64,000 nt of DNA from Synechococcus sp. BIOS-U3-1 (GTDB lineage Bacteria; Cyanobacteriota; Cyanobacteriia; PCC-6307; Cyanobiaceae). Numbering within the stretch: position 1 is the first letter of the stretch; every line of letters begins with the position of its first letter. Where the stretch lies: the NCBI RefSeq assembly GCF_014279975.1, contig NZ_CP047936.1, positions 2,646,835-2,710,834 on the forward strand, given 5' to 3'. The translations under genes and the position numbers were made by a program. Below the pieces are notes generated by a model. It saw only the letters and a program-made list of their open reading frames with translations, searched no databases and was not told the origin of the DNA. Shown here one piece after another: positions 8,889 through 17,704 of this stretch.

Positions 8889-9006
8889 GATTCTTAAAGG
8901 CCCCAAATGGTGCAATTAATCGGCGGTCTGCATGAGCGCCGTATCTTGAAATCCTGAGTGCCTTCGTTTCGACACCGGGGTTTGAATCTCTACACCAACA
9001 AACCCC

Positions 9007-10575
9007 ATGCTTGGCGAACTCTGGTCATTCCAGGGGAGATACCGAACACTTCATCTCACCTGGTTTGCTTTCTTTTTAACTTTTGTCGTTTGGTTCAATC
9101 TGGCACCACTGGCCACAACCGTTAAAGCAGATCTTGGACTGACTGTCGGTCAGATCCGTACGGTTGCAATCTGCAATGTTGCACTCACCATTCCAGCCCG
9201 TGTGCTGATTGGCATGTTGCTGGATAAATTCGGTCCTCGCCGCACCTATTCCACCCTGCTGGTGTTCTCGGTCATTCCCTGCCTGATGTTTGCATCAGCC
9301 CAGGATTTCAATCAACTGGTGGTGTCTCGACTGCTTCTCTCCATCGTGGGCGCTGGCTTCGTAATCGGCATCCGCATGGTGGCCGAATGGTTTCCTCCCA
9401 AAGAAATTGGCCTGGCAGAGGGCATCTATGGCGGCTGGGGTAACTTCGGCTCCGCCTTCTCAGCGCTGAGCCTGGTAGCCCTAGCTGGCTTTCTCTCCTT
9501 CTCCGGGGGATTCGAGCTGCCGACTGGCCCAGCCCTGAACTGGCGAGGAGCGATTGCTTTAACGGGAATTATCTCCGCCGTCTATGGGGTAATTTACTTC
9601 TTCAATGTCAGCGACACGCCGCCAGGAAAGGAGTATCAACGACCTGAGAAGACTGCAGGTCTTGAAGTGACCTCGATGAGGGATTTCTGGGGATTGCTAG
9701 GCATGAATGTTCCCTTCGCAGCAATCCTCTGCGTGCTGTGCTGGAGACTTCAGAAAGTTGGATTCCTAAACACTGGAACATATCCACTGGCCCTATTGGC
9801 TGTACTCATCTGGTTCATCTTCCAAACCTGGGGAATCATCCGAACCAACCGTGATCTGATCATGGGAACCAAGGTGTATCCCAAAGAAGATCGTTATGAG
9901 TTCCGTCAGGTGGCCATCCTTGAACTCACCTACATCGTGAACTTCGGTTCCGAACTAGCTGTGGTTTCAATGCTGCCAACCTTCTTTGAAACCACATTCG
10001 ACCTGCCGAAAGCGACAGCAGGAATTTTGGCGTCCTGTTTCGCCTTTGTAAATCTGGTGGCTCGACCAGCTGGTGGTCTGATCTCCGACAAGCTCGGCAG
10101 CCGAAAAAACACCATGGGCTTTCTCACAGCCGGACTGGGCATCGGCTATCTGGTGATGAGCCAGATCAAACCGGGCACATTCAGCGGTTCTACAGGAATC
10201 TTCATTGCTGTGGTGATCACCATGCTTGCTTCCTTCTTCGTTCAATCTGGGGAAGGAGCAACATTCGCCCTCGTACCGCTGGTGAAACGCCGGGTTACTG
10301 GTCAGGTGGCAGGCCTGGTTGGGGCCTACGGCAATGTTGGCGCCGTGACTTACCTCACCATTTTCAGCCTGCTGCCGCTCTGGATGGGTGGAGGGAAAGA
10401 TCCTTCCCCTGAGGTGATTGCAGCCTCCAACAGCACCTTTTTCCAGATTCTGGGAATCGCAGGACTGATCGTGGCTTTCTTCTGCTTCTTCTTCCTCAAA
10501 GAACCCAAGGGATCCTTCGCTGAGTTGCACGAAGGTGAAAGTCCCTCATCATCCACGCCAGCCCTGGCTCGCTGA
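9007..10575 (+). CDS. nrtP: nitrate/nitrite permease NrtP (NapA type, MFS)
   Basis: A 522-residue major facilitator of the nitrate/nitrite porter family with about 12 membrane spans. Both nitrate signature motifs are visible: GGWGNFGSAF in the first half and VGAYGNVGAV in the second. The MFS loop motif DKFGPRR follows span 2. This single-gene permease replaces the ABC transporter NrtABCD in marine strains and brings nitrate and nitrite across the plasma membrane. It is followed by narB after a strong hairpin. Expression under NtcA is expected from the upstream element. Confidence 0.96.
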   Translation: MLGELWSFQGRYRTLHLTWFAFFLTFVVWFNLAPLATTVKADLGLTVGQIRTVAICNVALTIPARVLIGMLLDKFGPRRTYSTLLVFSVIPCLMFASAQDFNQLVVSRLLLSIVGAGFVIGIRMVAEWFPPKEIGLAEGIYGGWGNFGSAFSALSLVALAGFLSFSGGFELPTGPALNWRGAIALTGIISAVYGVIYFFNVSDTPPGKEYQRPEKTAGLEVTSMRDFWGLLGMNVPFAAILCVLCWRLQKVGFLNTGTYPLALLAVLIWFIFQTWGIIRTNRDLIMGTKVYPKEDRYEFRQVAILELTYIVNFGSELAVVSMLPTFFETTFDLPKATAGILASCFAFVNLVARPAGGLISDKLGSRKNTMGFLTAGLGIGYLVMSQIKPGTFSGSTGIFIAVVITMLASFFVQSGEGATFALVPLVKRRVTGQVAGLVGAYGNVGAVTYLTIFSLLPLWMGGGKDPSPEVIAASNSTFFQILGIAGLIVAFFCFFFLKEPKGSFAELHEGESPSSSTPALAR

Positions 10576-10602
10576 ACCATCAGCAGCCTCGACTGCAATC
10601 AC

Positions 10603-10633
10603 AGATCCCCGGTGCAAACAGCACCGGGGATCT
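10603..10633 (+). terminator. perfect 13-bp hairpin between nrtP and narB
   Basis: AGATCCCCGGTGC pairs without mismatch with GCACCGGGGATCT around an AAACA loop. It starts 27 bases after the nrtP stop and ends 21 bases before the narB ATG. No T-run follows on either strand, so simple intrinsic termination is doubtful. Partial termination, an RNA processing or 3'-end stabilising element, or control of narB translation are all possible. Confidence 0.5.
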
Positions 10634-10654
10634 CTCATTCCATCGGCCTCATTG

Positions 10655-12883
10655 ATGACCAGTCCCTGCGAAAGCATTCAGAGTCAGTGCCCGTACTGCG
10701 GCGTGGGCTGCGGTCTGGAACTAATGCCACCTGGAGAAGCCGGAAAATCCGTGAAACGGGATGCCGAAGGTAACCCGATGTGGACTGCGCGTGGCAACAA
10801 ACAGCATCCATCGAACCTCGGACAGGTCTGCATCAAGGGGGCCACAGTGGGAGAGACGCTGGCTAAAGGCAGGCTGGCTCAGCCTCTGTACCGGCCAACG
10901 TTCAACGATGATTTCCAGCCGATCAGCTGGGACAGTGCCTTTGACCTCCTGACAGGGCGGATTCGCAGCACCCTCCGCGGGAAAGGGGCCGATGCCATCG
11001 CCATGTATGGCTCCGGCCAGTTCCACACCGAGGACTACTACATGGCCCAGAAGCTTTTGAAAGGAGCTCTGGGCACCAACAATTTCGATGCCAATTCACG
11101 CCTCTGCATGAGTTCAGCGGTGGCCGGCTACACCCGCAGCCTTGGCTCGGACGGTCCTCCCTGTTGTTACGAGGATCTCGATCACTGTTCTGTTGCATTC
11201 CTGATCGGAACAAACACTGCCGAATGCCACCCCGTGCTGTTCCAGCGCCTGCTCAAACGCAAAAAACGTGATCCAAAGGGCCTCACCATCGTTGTCGTGG
11301 ACCCTCGTTGCACAGACACGGCCAAGATTGCCGACCACCATCTAGCCATCGCCCCGGGCACCGATCTCGCCCTGCTCCACGGTCTGGCTCGACTCGTCAT
11401 TGAAGACAACGGCTTCGACAGCGATTTCATTGATGCCGCGACGGAAGGGTTCTCTGACTACACCAAAACCATTCATGCCTGGTCAGCGCAGGAGACCGCC
11501 AAGCTCTGCGGGATCACAGAACAGGAACTACGCGACGTTGGCAGGCTCTGGAGCCGCAAAGCAGGCATCCTCAGCCTCTGGTCCATGGGCGTGAACCAAC
11601 GCAGGGAGGGCACCGCCGTAGTCAGTGGACTGATCAATCTGCATTTGCTCACCGGCGAAATCGGTAAGCCCGGTGCAGGACCGTTTTCACTGACAGGCCA
11701 GCCCAATGCCATGGGCGGCCGTGAAGCCGGAGGCCTGGCCCATCTGCTGCCGGGCTACAGGCTGGTGGCCAACCCGGAGCATCGCTCCGAAGTGGAGCAG
11801 GCCTGGGGATTGGCCTCAGGATCCATCGCTGCAGAACCTGGTCTGAGTGCCTGGCAACAGGTGGAAGCAATGGAGCGGGGTGAGCTGGATCTCTGGTGGG
11901 TTGCTGCTACGAACCCCCTGGTGAGCATGCCTGATCTGGAGCGGGTCAAGGCAGCGATGGAACGTTGCCCCCTCGTGGTGGTGAGCGAGGCTTATGCCGA
12001 CACAGAAACATCTCACTACGCCCACCTGCTGCTGCCGGCATCGCAGTGGAGCGAAAAGTCTGGAGCCATGACAAATTCGGAGCGCCGTGTGACGCTCTGC
12101 CCGGCATTCAGACCACAACATGGCGACAGCCGGCCCGACTGGGAGGTCTTCGCAGAGCTCGGACGTCGTCTGGGGTTCGTCGAACAGTTCACCTACGCCT
12201 CATCTGCAGAGGTGTACAGCGAATTTGCCGCTCTGTCCGCTAGCCGGATCTGCGATGTATCAGGGCTGAGCCACCAGCTGTTGAACGAGCATGGTCCCCA
12301 GCAATGGCCTTTCCCCCTCGGCCATGAGCCGACACAAGCAGCCAAGCGTCTATACGTCGGTAAGCGATTCCCGACAGCCAACGGGCGTGCCCGATTCCAA
12401 GCGGATGCTCCGCTGGGACTGGCGGAACCACCCTGTGAGATTTATCCACTGGTGCTCACCGTTGGTCGCTACCTCGGCCAGTGGCACACGATGACGCGCA
12501 CTGGAAAAGTGAAGCGCCTGAACAGCATGCACCCGGAACCCCGCCTGGAAATTCATCCTAGTGATGCGGAACGATTCTCCATTGAGGATGGGGGTCTGGC
12601 GGCGATCACCTCCAGGCGAGGCACACTCACAGCACGCGTCAGTGTGACCGATCGGATCCGCAAGGGCTCAGTCTTTCTTCCGATGCACTGGGGGTTCACG
12701 CAATCCGACGCCTGCGAGGCCAACACCCTGATGCACGATCAGGCCTGCCCGATCTCCAAACAACCTGAACTCAAGGCAACGGCAGTGGTGGTTGCCCCGG
12801 CCGTCTCAGTGATGCAACCGGTCGAACAACAGAGCGGACGACTGGAGAGACTGCGCAGGATGCTCATCCCAGCACTTCGCTGA
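10655..12883 (+). CDS. narB: ferredoxin-dependent assimilatory nitrate reductase
   Basis: Reduces nitrate to nitrite in the cytoplasm with electrons from ferredoxin. The 742-residue molybdopterin oxidoreductase has the N-terminal 4Fe-4S set C12xxC15xxxC19 plus C59 (GQVCIKG) with K61 beside it, and C151 (SRLCMSS) as probable Mo ligand. The C-terminal molydop-binding domain includes the HWG block near residue 670. I chose ATG 10655 because the conserved cysteine motif follows closely. A start at 10535 would run through nrtP and the hairpin. The 3' end overlaps narM by 20 bases, tail to tail. Confidence 0.97.
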   Translation: MTSPCESIQSQCPYCGVGCGLELMPPGEAGKSVKRDAEGNPMWTARGNKQHPSNLGQVCIKGATVGETLAKGRLAQPLYRPTFNDDFQPISWDSAFDLLTGRIRSTLRGKGADAIAMYGSGQFHTEDYYMAQKLLKGALGTNNFDANSRLCMSSAVAGYTRSLGSDGPPCCYEDLDHCSVAFLIGTNTAECHPVLFQRLLKRKKRDPKGLTIVVVDPRCTDTAKIADHHLAIAPGTDLALLHGLARLVIEDNGFDSDFIDAATEGFSDYTKTIHAWSAQETAKLCGITEQELRDVGRLWSRKAGILSLWSMGVNQRREGTAVVSGLINLHLLTGEIGKPGAGPFSLTGQPNAMGGREAGGLAHLLPGYRLVANPEHRSEVEQAWGLASGSIAAEPGLSAWQQVEAMERGELDLWWVAATNPLVSMPDLERVKAAMERCPLVVVSEAYADTETSHYAHLLLPASQWSEKSGAMTNSERRVTLCPAFRPQHGDSRPDWEVFAELGRRLGFVEQFTYASSAEVYSEFAALSASRICDVSGLSHQLLNEHGPQQWPFPLGHEPTQAAKRLYVGKRFPTANGRARFQADAPLGLAEPPCEIYPLVLTVGRYLGQWHTMTRTGKVKRLNSMHPEPRLEIHPSDAERFSIEDGGLAAITSRRGTLTARVSVTDRIRKGSVFLPMHWGFTQSDACEANTLMHDQACPISKQPELKATAVVVAPAVSVMQPVEQQSGRLERLRRMLIPALR

Positions 12884-13331
12884 ACGCGGCATCAAGGTTG
12901 TGATGATCATGGCCAGGGCGCACCAGCTTGCAGAGAGCGAAGCGATCCAGCTCACGCAGCCTCATCCAGGCCTGTGAAGTCAGGTTGATGCCACGAAGAC
13001 GAGCCGCATCCAGAAGCTGATCGGGAAGCTGAGCCGGCCGTTGCCAGGGCTCCTTCACAGCAGGAGGCAGATCTTTGACCATGCCATCCGCCATCGCAGC
13101 CGTGCAGACGCGCAGGTGATCGCGCATCTGAGCGAGGTGCTCGGGGGAATCGCCCCAGTCGACCAGACGCTGACGCTGCTCATGACTCATCGCCAACCAA
13201 TGACTGAGCTTGAGCTTGATTCCTGCCAAATCAAGTTTGCGGCGAACACACAACGGGATACATCGCCAGGTGCCAATGAAGTCCTGTTCGAATGCAAAAC
13301 AGTGCCGCGACTGATCCAGCTGCGGATGCAT
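12864..13331 (-). CDS. narM: nitrate reductase-associated protein NarM
   Basis: A 155-residue protein matching NarM, a cyanobacterial factor needed for nitrate reductase activity (probably assembly or electron transfer). The characteristic block is FAFEQDFIGTWRCIPLCVRR near the N-terminus, followed by KLDLAGIKLKL. I take ATG 13331 (MHPQLDQ). The open frame continues upstream to 13529 but that part is not conserved-looking and runs through a promoter region. It converges on narB with a 20-base overlap. Confidence 0.9.
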   Translation of the reverse strand: MHPQLDQSRHCFAFEQDFIGTWRCIPLCVRRKLDLAGIKLKLSHWLAMSHEQRQRLVDWGDSPEHLAQMRDHLRVCTAAMADGMVKDLPPAVKEPWQRPAQLPDQLLDAARLRGINLTSQAWMRLRELDRFALCKLVRPGHDHHNLDAAFSEVLG

Positions 13332-13573
13332 TGGTAGTAACAACAACGCTTTGCATATCTCTAGCTGAAAACAGTGGCAACAACGACCAACGACGTTGAG
13401 CAAAGCAGAGATGCTCAGCTCAACGTTCTTCACTTCAATGCGTTTCGCCCTTTGTTTGGGAATGATTTTCGGCTCGGCCCATGGCTGGTTGGCCTCCGAA
13501 GGATTGGCTTCAGGGCTCCTGCTCATCAACTCCCCGCAAGAGGGGTCGACACTGCAAAGTTTCAGTGAGCTCA

Positions 13574-13587
13574 GTAGCGATTCTTAC
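13574..13587 (+). promoter_or_regulatory. exact GTA-N8-TAC NtcA box before the moaC group
   Basis: GTAGCGATTCTTAC is an exact GTA-N8-TAC, flanked by A on both sides. It sits in the 295-base divergent spacer between narM and the small gene at 13627, 40 bases before that gene. A weak -10 (GATTGT, 13611-13616) lies 23 bases after the box, the usual class II spacing, but would leave a leader of only a few bases for the 13627 gene. It could drive moaC-moeA. Nothing else in the spacer was recognised. Confidence 0.5.
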
Positions 13588-13626
13588 AGTTTTTATCCAT
13601 AGTGAGAGCAGATTGTCCATCTCAGA

Positions 13627-13842
13627 ATGATTCGCTCCTACTCAACAACCAGCGCAAGCCGCAGCCCAATCACCGTTGCAGCAGGTTTCATCGGCGCGTT
13701 CATCGTGGCCTCTCTGGCTGTACAGATGGTCCGTAGCCAGCGAGCTGCAGTCCCTCCAGTGATGTCGTCAGAGTCTTCAACCCAGGTGGAGCCAGTCATC
13801 ACCTCTCAGGCTGCAATGTGGTCTGTACTGGGTGATCGCTGA
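13627..13842 (+). CDS. small single-span membrane protein, unknown
   Basis: A 71-residue predicted protein with a short basic N-terminus, one hydrophobic helix (about residues 16-34, ITVAAGFIGAFIVASLAVQM) and a polar Ser/Val-rich tail. I do not recognise it. It lies directly behind an exact NtcA box and 37 bases before moaC on the same strand, so it may be co-transcribed with the molybdenum cofactor genes. It could also be part of an untranslated leader, since no clear ribosome binding site is visible. Confidence 0.45.
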   Translation: MIRSYSTTSASRSPITVAAGFIGAFIVASLAVQMVRSQRAAVPPVMSSESSTQVEPVITSQAAMWSVLGDR

Positions 13843-13879
13843 TCAACACTGACGAACTCAGTCAGCAACCGATTCATTG

Positions 13880-14356
13880 ATGTCTGAACAGCTTTCGCAC
13901 CTCACCGGTCAGGGTGAGGTGCACATGGTTGAAGTCGGTGATCGTGCCATCACCAAACGCGAGGCAACCGCGATGGGTTCGCTGGTGATGAGCACCTCCA
14001 CATTGGAGCTGGTGCTGAGCGGCGAAACCTCCAAAGGCGACCTAATGGCCGTGGCACGCGTCGCTGCCATTCAAGCCGCCAAGCGCACATCGGAACTGAT
14101 TCCTCTTTGCCACCCGCTGCCCTTGAGCGGCATCGACGTGTCGATTGAACCTGACCCATCGCTTCCTGGTCTGACTGTGAGGGTCAGCTGTCGCACGACC
14201 GGTCAGACCGGCGTGGAGATGGAGGCGATGACAAGCGTCTCCATTGGACTGGTCACCCTCTACGACATGTTGAAGTCGGTTGAACCAGGCATGACGATCA
14301 ACCGAATTCAGCTCATGCACAAAGACGGGGGTCGCCATGGAAGCTGGAGCTGCTGA
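13880..14356 (+). CDS. moaC: cyclic pyranopterin monophosphate synthase MoaC
   Basis: Second enzyme of molybdenum cofactor synthesis, acting on the MoaA product. The 158-residue protein shows family blocks [29 protein letters not shown] and [20 protein letters not shown], with the catalytic-lysine region KSVEPGM. I chose ATG 13880. A TTG directly before it is also in frame. The 3' end overlaps moeA by 20 bases, so the two are probably translated together. Confidence 0.97.
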   Translation: MSEQLSHLTGQGEVHMVEVGDRAITKREATAMGSLVMSTSTLELVLSGETSKGDLMAVARVAAIQAAKRTSELIPLCHPLPLSGIDVSIEPDPSLPGLTVRVSCRTTGQTGVEMEAMTSVSIGLVTLYDMLKSVEPGMTINRIQLMHKDGGRHGSWSC

Positions 14357-15608
14357 CCCCTACGGCCGCGAGGGCTTGCCCCTGACAAAAGCGCGACAAC
14401 AAATTCTGGCTTCCATCCGGGATCAAACATCGCGTCGTACTGAACCGTCGATCGAAACGGTCGCGCTAGATGATGCCCTTGAGCGCGTCAACGCAGCCCC
14501 GGTGTTGGCCAGGGCCGATGTTCCCGGCTTTAGGGCCTCGATCATGGACGGCTACGCCCTGGGCCAAAGGCAGCAACCAGCCGTTGATGACACCTGGAGG
14601 TTGGTTGGTCGATCCGCACCGGCCGACCCTTACACCACTGTGCTTGCCCACGGTGAAGCTATTCGAATTCTCACCGGTGCACCCTTGCCTGAAGGGGCTG
14701 ACTGGGTTCTCCCCCAAGAACTGGTGCAGAGGACGAACGACAGTCTTTGCTTAAAACACGAAGCCTCTGCCAACCCATGGATCCGGCCGGCCAACGAGGA
14801 ATGCAGTCAAGGATCCATCTTGCTGAAACCAGGGCAGCACCTCGGACTTGCTGATCTTGCCCAAGCTGCCAGCTGTGGCGTCCAGCAACTGGATGTTTAT
14901 CGCCAACCACGCATCGGGCTGCTGATCAGCGGCGATGAACTGGTGCCTCCAGGTGAACAGCGACCTAAAGGAGCCATCTGGGAAAGCAACAGCACCTTGC
15001 TTAAAGGTCTGCTGAGGCGTCTTGGCTACCAAGCATGGGATTGCCGGGTGGTGGCCGATCAACCGCACGCACTGCGCGAAACGCTCCTTGAGCTAAGCGC
15101 CTGCTGTGATGTATTGGTGAGTACCGGAGGTGTCTCCGCCGGTGACAGCGACTGGATCCGTCCGTTGATGACGGAGCTTGGCGAGGTGGACTTCTGGAAA
15201 CTGTTCCTCAAACCAGGTCGGCCCTTCGCCTTTGGCTGCGTGGGCACTGACGTGCCGTTCTTTGGCCTGCCAGGCAATCCCGTAGCAGCAGCGATCACCG
15301 CTTTGCAACTGCTCTGGCCAGCACTACAGGTGCTGGAGGGCCAGCAGCAACCGGAGCTGTTACCAAGACTGCGTGTGAACCTTGAAACGCCTTACCGACG
15401 TCGGCCAGGACGGCCGGAACTAGCCCGGGCTTCGCTGATCTGCACCGCCGACGGGCAACTGCGTGCCCGAATCGATGGATCCCAGGCCTCCTCACGCATC
15501 GGCTCACTGCAGAATGCAGATCTGCTACTGGAAATTCCTGCAGAGTCAGGTGAACTGGAACGCGGGGATCAGCTCTGGGCACAGCTGTTGCGACGGCGAA
15601 TGCTCTGA
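14337..15608 (+). CDS. moeA: molybdopterin molybdenumtransferase MoeA
   Basis: Inserts molybdenum into adenylylated molybdopterin. The 423-residue protein has the MoeA N-terminal domain ([13 protein letters not shown]), the MoCF-binding core with [12 protein letters not shown] and the [10 protein letters not shown] block, and a C-terminal beta domain. The start lies inside the moaC 3' end. It converges on moaE with only 14 bases between stops. Confidence 0.97.
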   Translation: MEAGAADPYGREGLPLTKARQQILASIRDQTSRRTEPSIETVALDDALERVNAAPVLARADVPGFRASIMDGYALGQRQQPAVDDTWRLVGRSAPADPYTTVLAHGEAIRILTGAPLPEGADWVLPQELVQRTNDSLCLKHEASANPWIRPANEECSQGSILLKPGQHLGLADLAQAASCGVQQLDVYRQPRIGLLISGDELVPPGEQRPKGAIWESNSTLLKGLLRRLGYQAWDCRVVADQPHALRETLLELSACCDVLVSTGGVSAGDSDWIRPLMTELGEVDFWKLFLKPGRPFAFGCVGTDVPFFGLPGNPVAAAITALQLLWPALQVLEGQQQPELLPRLRVNLETPYRRRPGRPELARASLICTADGQLRARIDGSQASSRIGSLQNADLLLEIPAESGELERGDQLWAQLLRRRML

Positions 15609-15622
15609 GAAAGCCCTCAGGG

Positions 15623-16075
15623 TCACAGCGGTGTGTTCTCCGATAACCAGGTGCCCACGCCATGGCTCCATTCCCGCTTCCAGAAAGGAGCGTCATGCTT
15701 TAGCGCCTCAAGCAACTCGGTGCAGCAGCGTTGTGAAGGCCCACGTCGATCAGCACTAATCGCCACCAAAACAATCAGCTCGCCGGGCAGCAACCGACCT
15801 ACACGGTGCAGCACTAGCGCAGCACGGGCATCGTGTTTCTCCAGCAGTTCGCGGGTAGAAACCTCAATCAAACGCTCGCACAATCCTGGATAGTGGCTGA
15901 GCTCAAGGGCCTCCAGCGGTCGCCCATCCATGGCAACGTCGCGCACGCGGCCCATGAACATCGCTGTGGCGGCATCCCTCTGGGAACGCAACCAGCCGTC
16001 GAGCTGTGAGAAACCCAAAAGGGGTTGCTCAGCAATGACAATCTCAAGGTCAACCGGCTTCGTTCCCACAATCAA
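15623..16075 (-). CDS. moaE: molybdopterin synthase large subunit MoaE
   Basis: Catalytic subunit that with MoaD puts two sulfurs onto the pyranopterin. The 150-residue protein shows FMGRVRDVAMDG, HRVGRLLPGE and the C-terminal KREWSHG where the family's active-site lysine is expected. The start overlaps the moaD stop by 4 bases, giving a moaD-moaE operon. Confidence 0.96.
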   Translation of the reverse strand: MIVGTKPVDLEIVIAEQPLLGFSQLDGWLRSQRDAATAMFMGRVRDVAMDGRPLEALELSHYPGLCERLIEVSTRELLEKHDARAALVLHRVGRLLPGELIVLVAISADRRGPSQRCCTELLEALKHDAPFWKREWSHGVGTWLSENTPL

Positions 16076-16344
16076 CCTCCGGTAAACGGCGGCAGAAAAG
16101 CCAGTTCATCGCCCGCTTGCACTGGGTGGTCGGCGCTGACGATGTCCTGGTTGATGGCAACAAGCACCACCTGGGGTAAGTCACCCAGTTCAAGCTGATT
16201 CCAGATCTCTCTGGCTGTCTGCACAGCCGGCGCATGCAGTGCAACACAACGATCAGACCAACCCGCCTGGTCCCGCAGTGAGGCAAACAACAACACCTTC
16301 ACCGAATGTGGCGCATCGGGTTGCCTCTGGTTCATCCGTGCCAT
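16072..16344 (-). CDS. moaD: molybdopterin synthase sulfur carrier MoaD
   Basis: Ubiquitin-fold sulfur carrier of 90 residues ending in PPFTGG, the di-glycine tail that is thiocarboxylated. The N-terminal VKVLLFASLRDQAG strand and DELAFLPP near the end are typical. An in-frame ATG at 16335 would remove three residues. It forms an operon with moaE and is divergent from moaB over about 50 bases. Confidence 0.95.
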   Translation of the reverse strand: MARMNQRQPDAPHSVKVLLFASLRDQAGWSDRCVALHAPAVQTAREIWNQLELGDLPQVVLVAINQDIVSADHPVQAGDELAFLPPFTGG

Positions 16345-16396
16345 ACGAAACCATCACGGTTCTAGCGTTTGTCGATCACACCTCAATCAACGCTGC

Positions 16397-16912
16397 GTGC
16401 TGTCCATTGCCCTGCTGACGATTTCAGACAGTCGGACCCTGGAGAACGACCCGAGCGGAGATCTGCTTCAACAACGACTGATCGATGCCGGTCATCAATT
16501 GCAGACTCGTTCAATCTGTCCCGACGACCGCTATCAGATTCGAGCGCTCGTCAGCCAATGGATCGCCGATTCAGCCGTTGACGTGGTGCTCACCACCGGC
16601 GGCACAGGCCTGACGGGACGCGACGGCAGCCCTGAAGCGATCGGCCCCTTGCTGGACAAGACCATCGATGGGTTCGGTGAACTGTTCCGGATGCTCTCGT
16701 TCCAGACCATCGGCACAAGCAGCCTGCAGAGTCGCTGCCTCGCCGGAGTGGCCAACGGTACGTTCATTTTCGTTCTGCCTGGATCGCAGGATGCCGTCAC
16801 CACAGCCTGGGAGCGACTGATCTCAGCCCAGCTGAACAGCGAAACCCGCCCCTGCAATCTGGCGCAGCTCAAATCACGGCTAAAGGAATCCGCACATCAG
16901 CCACCAACCTGA
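16397..16912 (+). CDS. moaB: molybdenum cofactor biosynthesis protein MoaB/Mog
   Basis: MoaB/MogA-type protein of 171 residues that adenylylates or binds molybdopterin before MoeA. The MoCF motif is clear: LTTGGTGLTGRD, then DKTIDGFGELFR and FVLPGSQDAV. The start is GTG (VLSIALLTISD). No in-frame ATG precedes it closely. It converges on cobA with 3 bases between stops. Together with moaA, mobA, moaC, moaD, moaE and moeA it completes the cofactor pathway in this window. Confidence 0.93.
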   Translation: MLSIALLTISDSRTLENDPSGDLLQQRLIDAGHQLQTRSICPDDRYQIRALVSQWIADSAVDVVLTTGGTGLTGRDGSPEAIGPLLDKTIDGFGELFRMLSFQTIGTSSLQSRCLAGVANGTFIFVLPGSQDAVTTAWERLISAQLNSETRPCNLAQLKSRLKESAHQPPT

Positions 16913-16915
16913 AGA

Positions 16916-17704
16916 TCAGAACGGGATCGGCATGGTGACATCGGCCGGCTGTGGCGCACAGGATTCCACCTGCTCCTTCACCACATCTCCAACCACAATC
17001 ACGGAGGGGGAGGCAAAGCCTTCACTGCGGGTGCGCGCTGCCACGTCAGAGAGAGTCGCCTTGAGACAACGCTGCCCGGCCACAGTCCCCTGCTGAATCA
17101 CAGCCACTGGGGTCTCCGCACTGAGACCACCTGCCTCCAACTCAGCAGCGATCTTCGGCAGGTTGTGCAGGCCCATGTAAATCACCAGACCATCACTGGC
17201 TGTGGCCAGTGAACGCCAATTCACACTGGGGCGGCGCTTGTCGATCTCCTCATGACCGGTCACAAAGGTGACGGAAGAACCGGCTCGACGATGTGTCACA
17301 GGAATCCCGGCGTAGGCGGGTGCGGCGATTCCAGCGGTCACCCCTGGCACCACCTGAACCGAAACGCCGTGTTTCACCAGATGCGCAGCTTCCTCACCAC
17401 CGCGTCCGAACAGAAAGGGATCCCCGCCCTTGAGACGCACAATGCAGCGGTGACGAGCAGCCAGCTTCACCAGCACTGCATTGGTGCTTGGCTGCGGTAC
17501 GGAATGATGCCCACGTCGCTTGCCCACGAAATGACGTTCGCAGTTCTCGGGCACCAGATCAAGAACCTCCCGAGGAACCAGAGAGTCGTAAACCAAAGCG
17601 TCACAACGACCCAACAGGCGATGAGCCCTCACGGTGAGTAGATCGGGGTCTCCAGGGCCTGCACCGACGAGATAAACGGTTCCGGTGAGTTCAGCAGTCG
17701 TCAC
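16916..17704 (-). CDS. cobA: uroporphyrinogen-III C-methyltransferase
   Basis: SUMT, which methylates uroporphyrinogen III to precorrin-2, on the way to siroheme for NirA (and to cobalamin). The 262-residue protein has the LVGAGPGDPDLLT N-terminal loop, RLKGGDPFLFGRGGEE and the PVTHRRAGSSVTFVTGHE SAM-binding blocks. There is no CysG-type dehydrogenase or ferrochelatase fusion. Its start overlaps the stop of the upstream CbiX/SirB-like gene by 4 bases. Confidence 0.95.
   Translation of the reverse strand: MTTAELTGTVYLVGAGPGDPDLLTVRAHRLLGRCDALVYDSLVPREVLDLVPENCERHFVGKRRGHHSVPQPSTNAVLVKLAARHRCIVRLKGGDPFLFGRGGEEAAHLVKHGVSVQVVPGVTAGIAAPAYAGIPVTHRRAGSSVTFVTGHEEIDKRRPSVNWRSLATASDGLVIYMGLHNLPKIAAELEAGGLSAETPVAVIQQGTVAGQRCLKATLSDVAARTRSEGFASPSVIVVGDVVKEQVESCAPQPADVTMPIPF

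Noticed and set aside
8752..9006. Possible riboswitch in the mobA/nrtP spacer (Mo-cofactor type)
   Set aside because: No conserved Moco-riboswitch structure could be seen; the spacer is explained by divergent promoters.
13396..13602. 68-residue frame with a signal-peptide-like start between narM and moaC
   Set aside because: It runs through the divergent promoter and the NtcA box at 13574 and ends in Ser/Tyr-rich residues; more likely noncoding.
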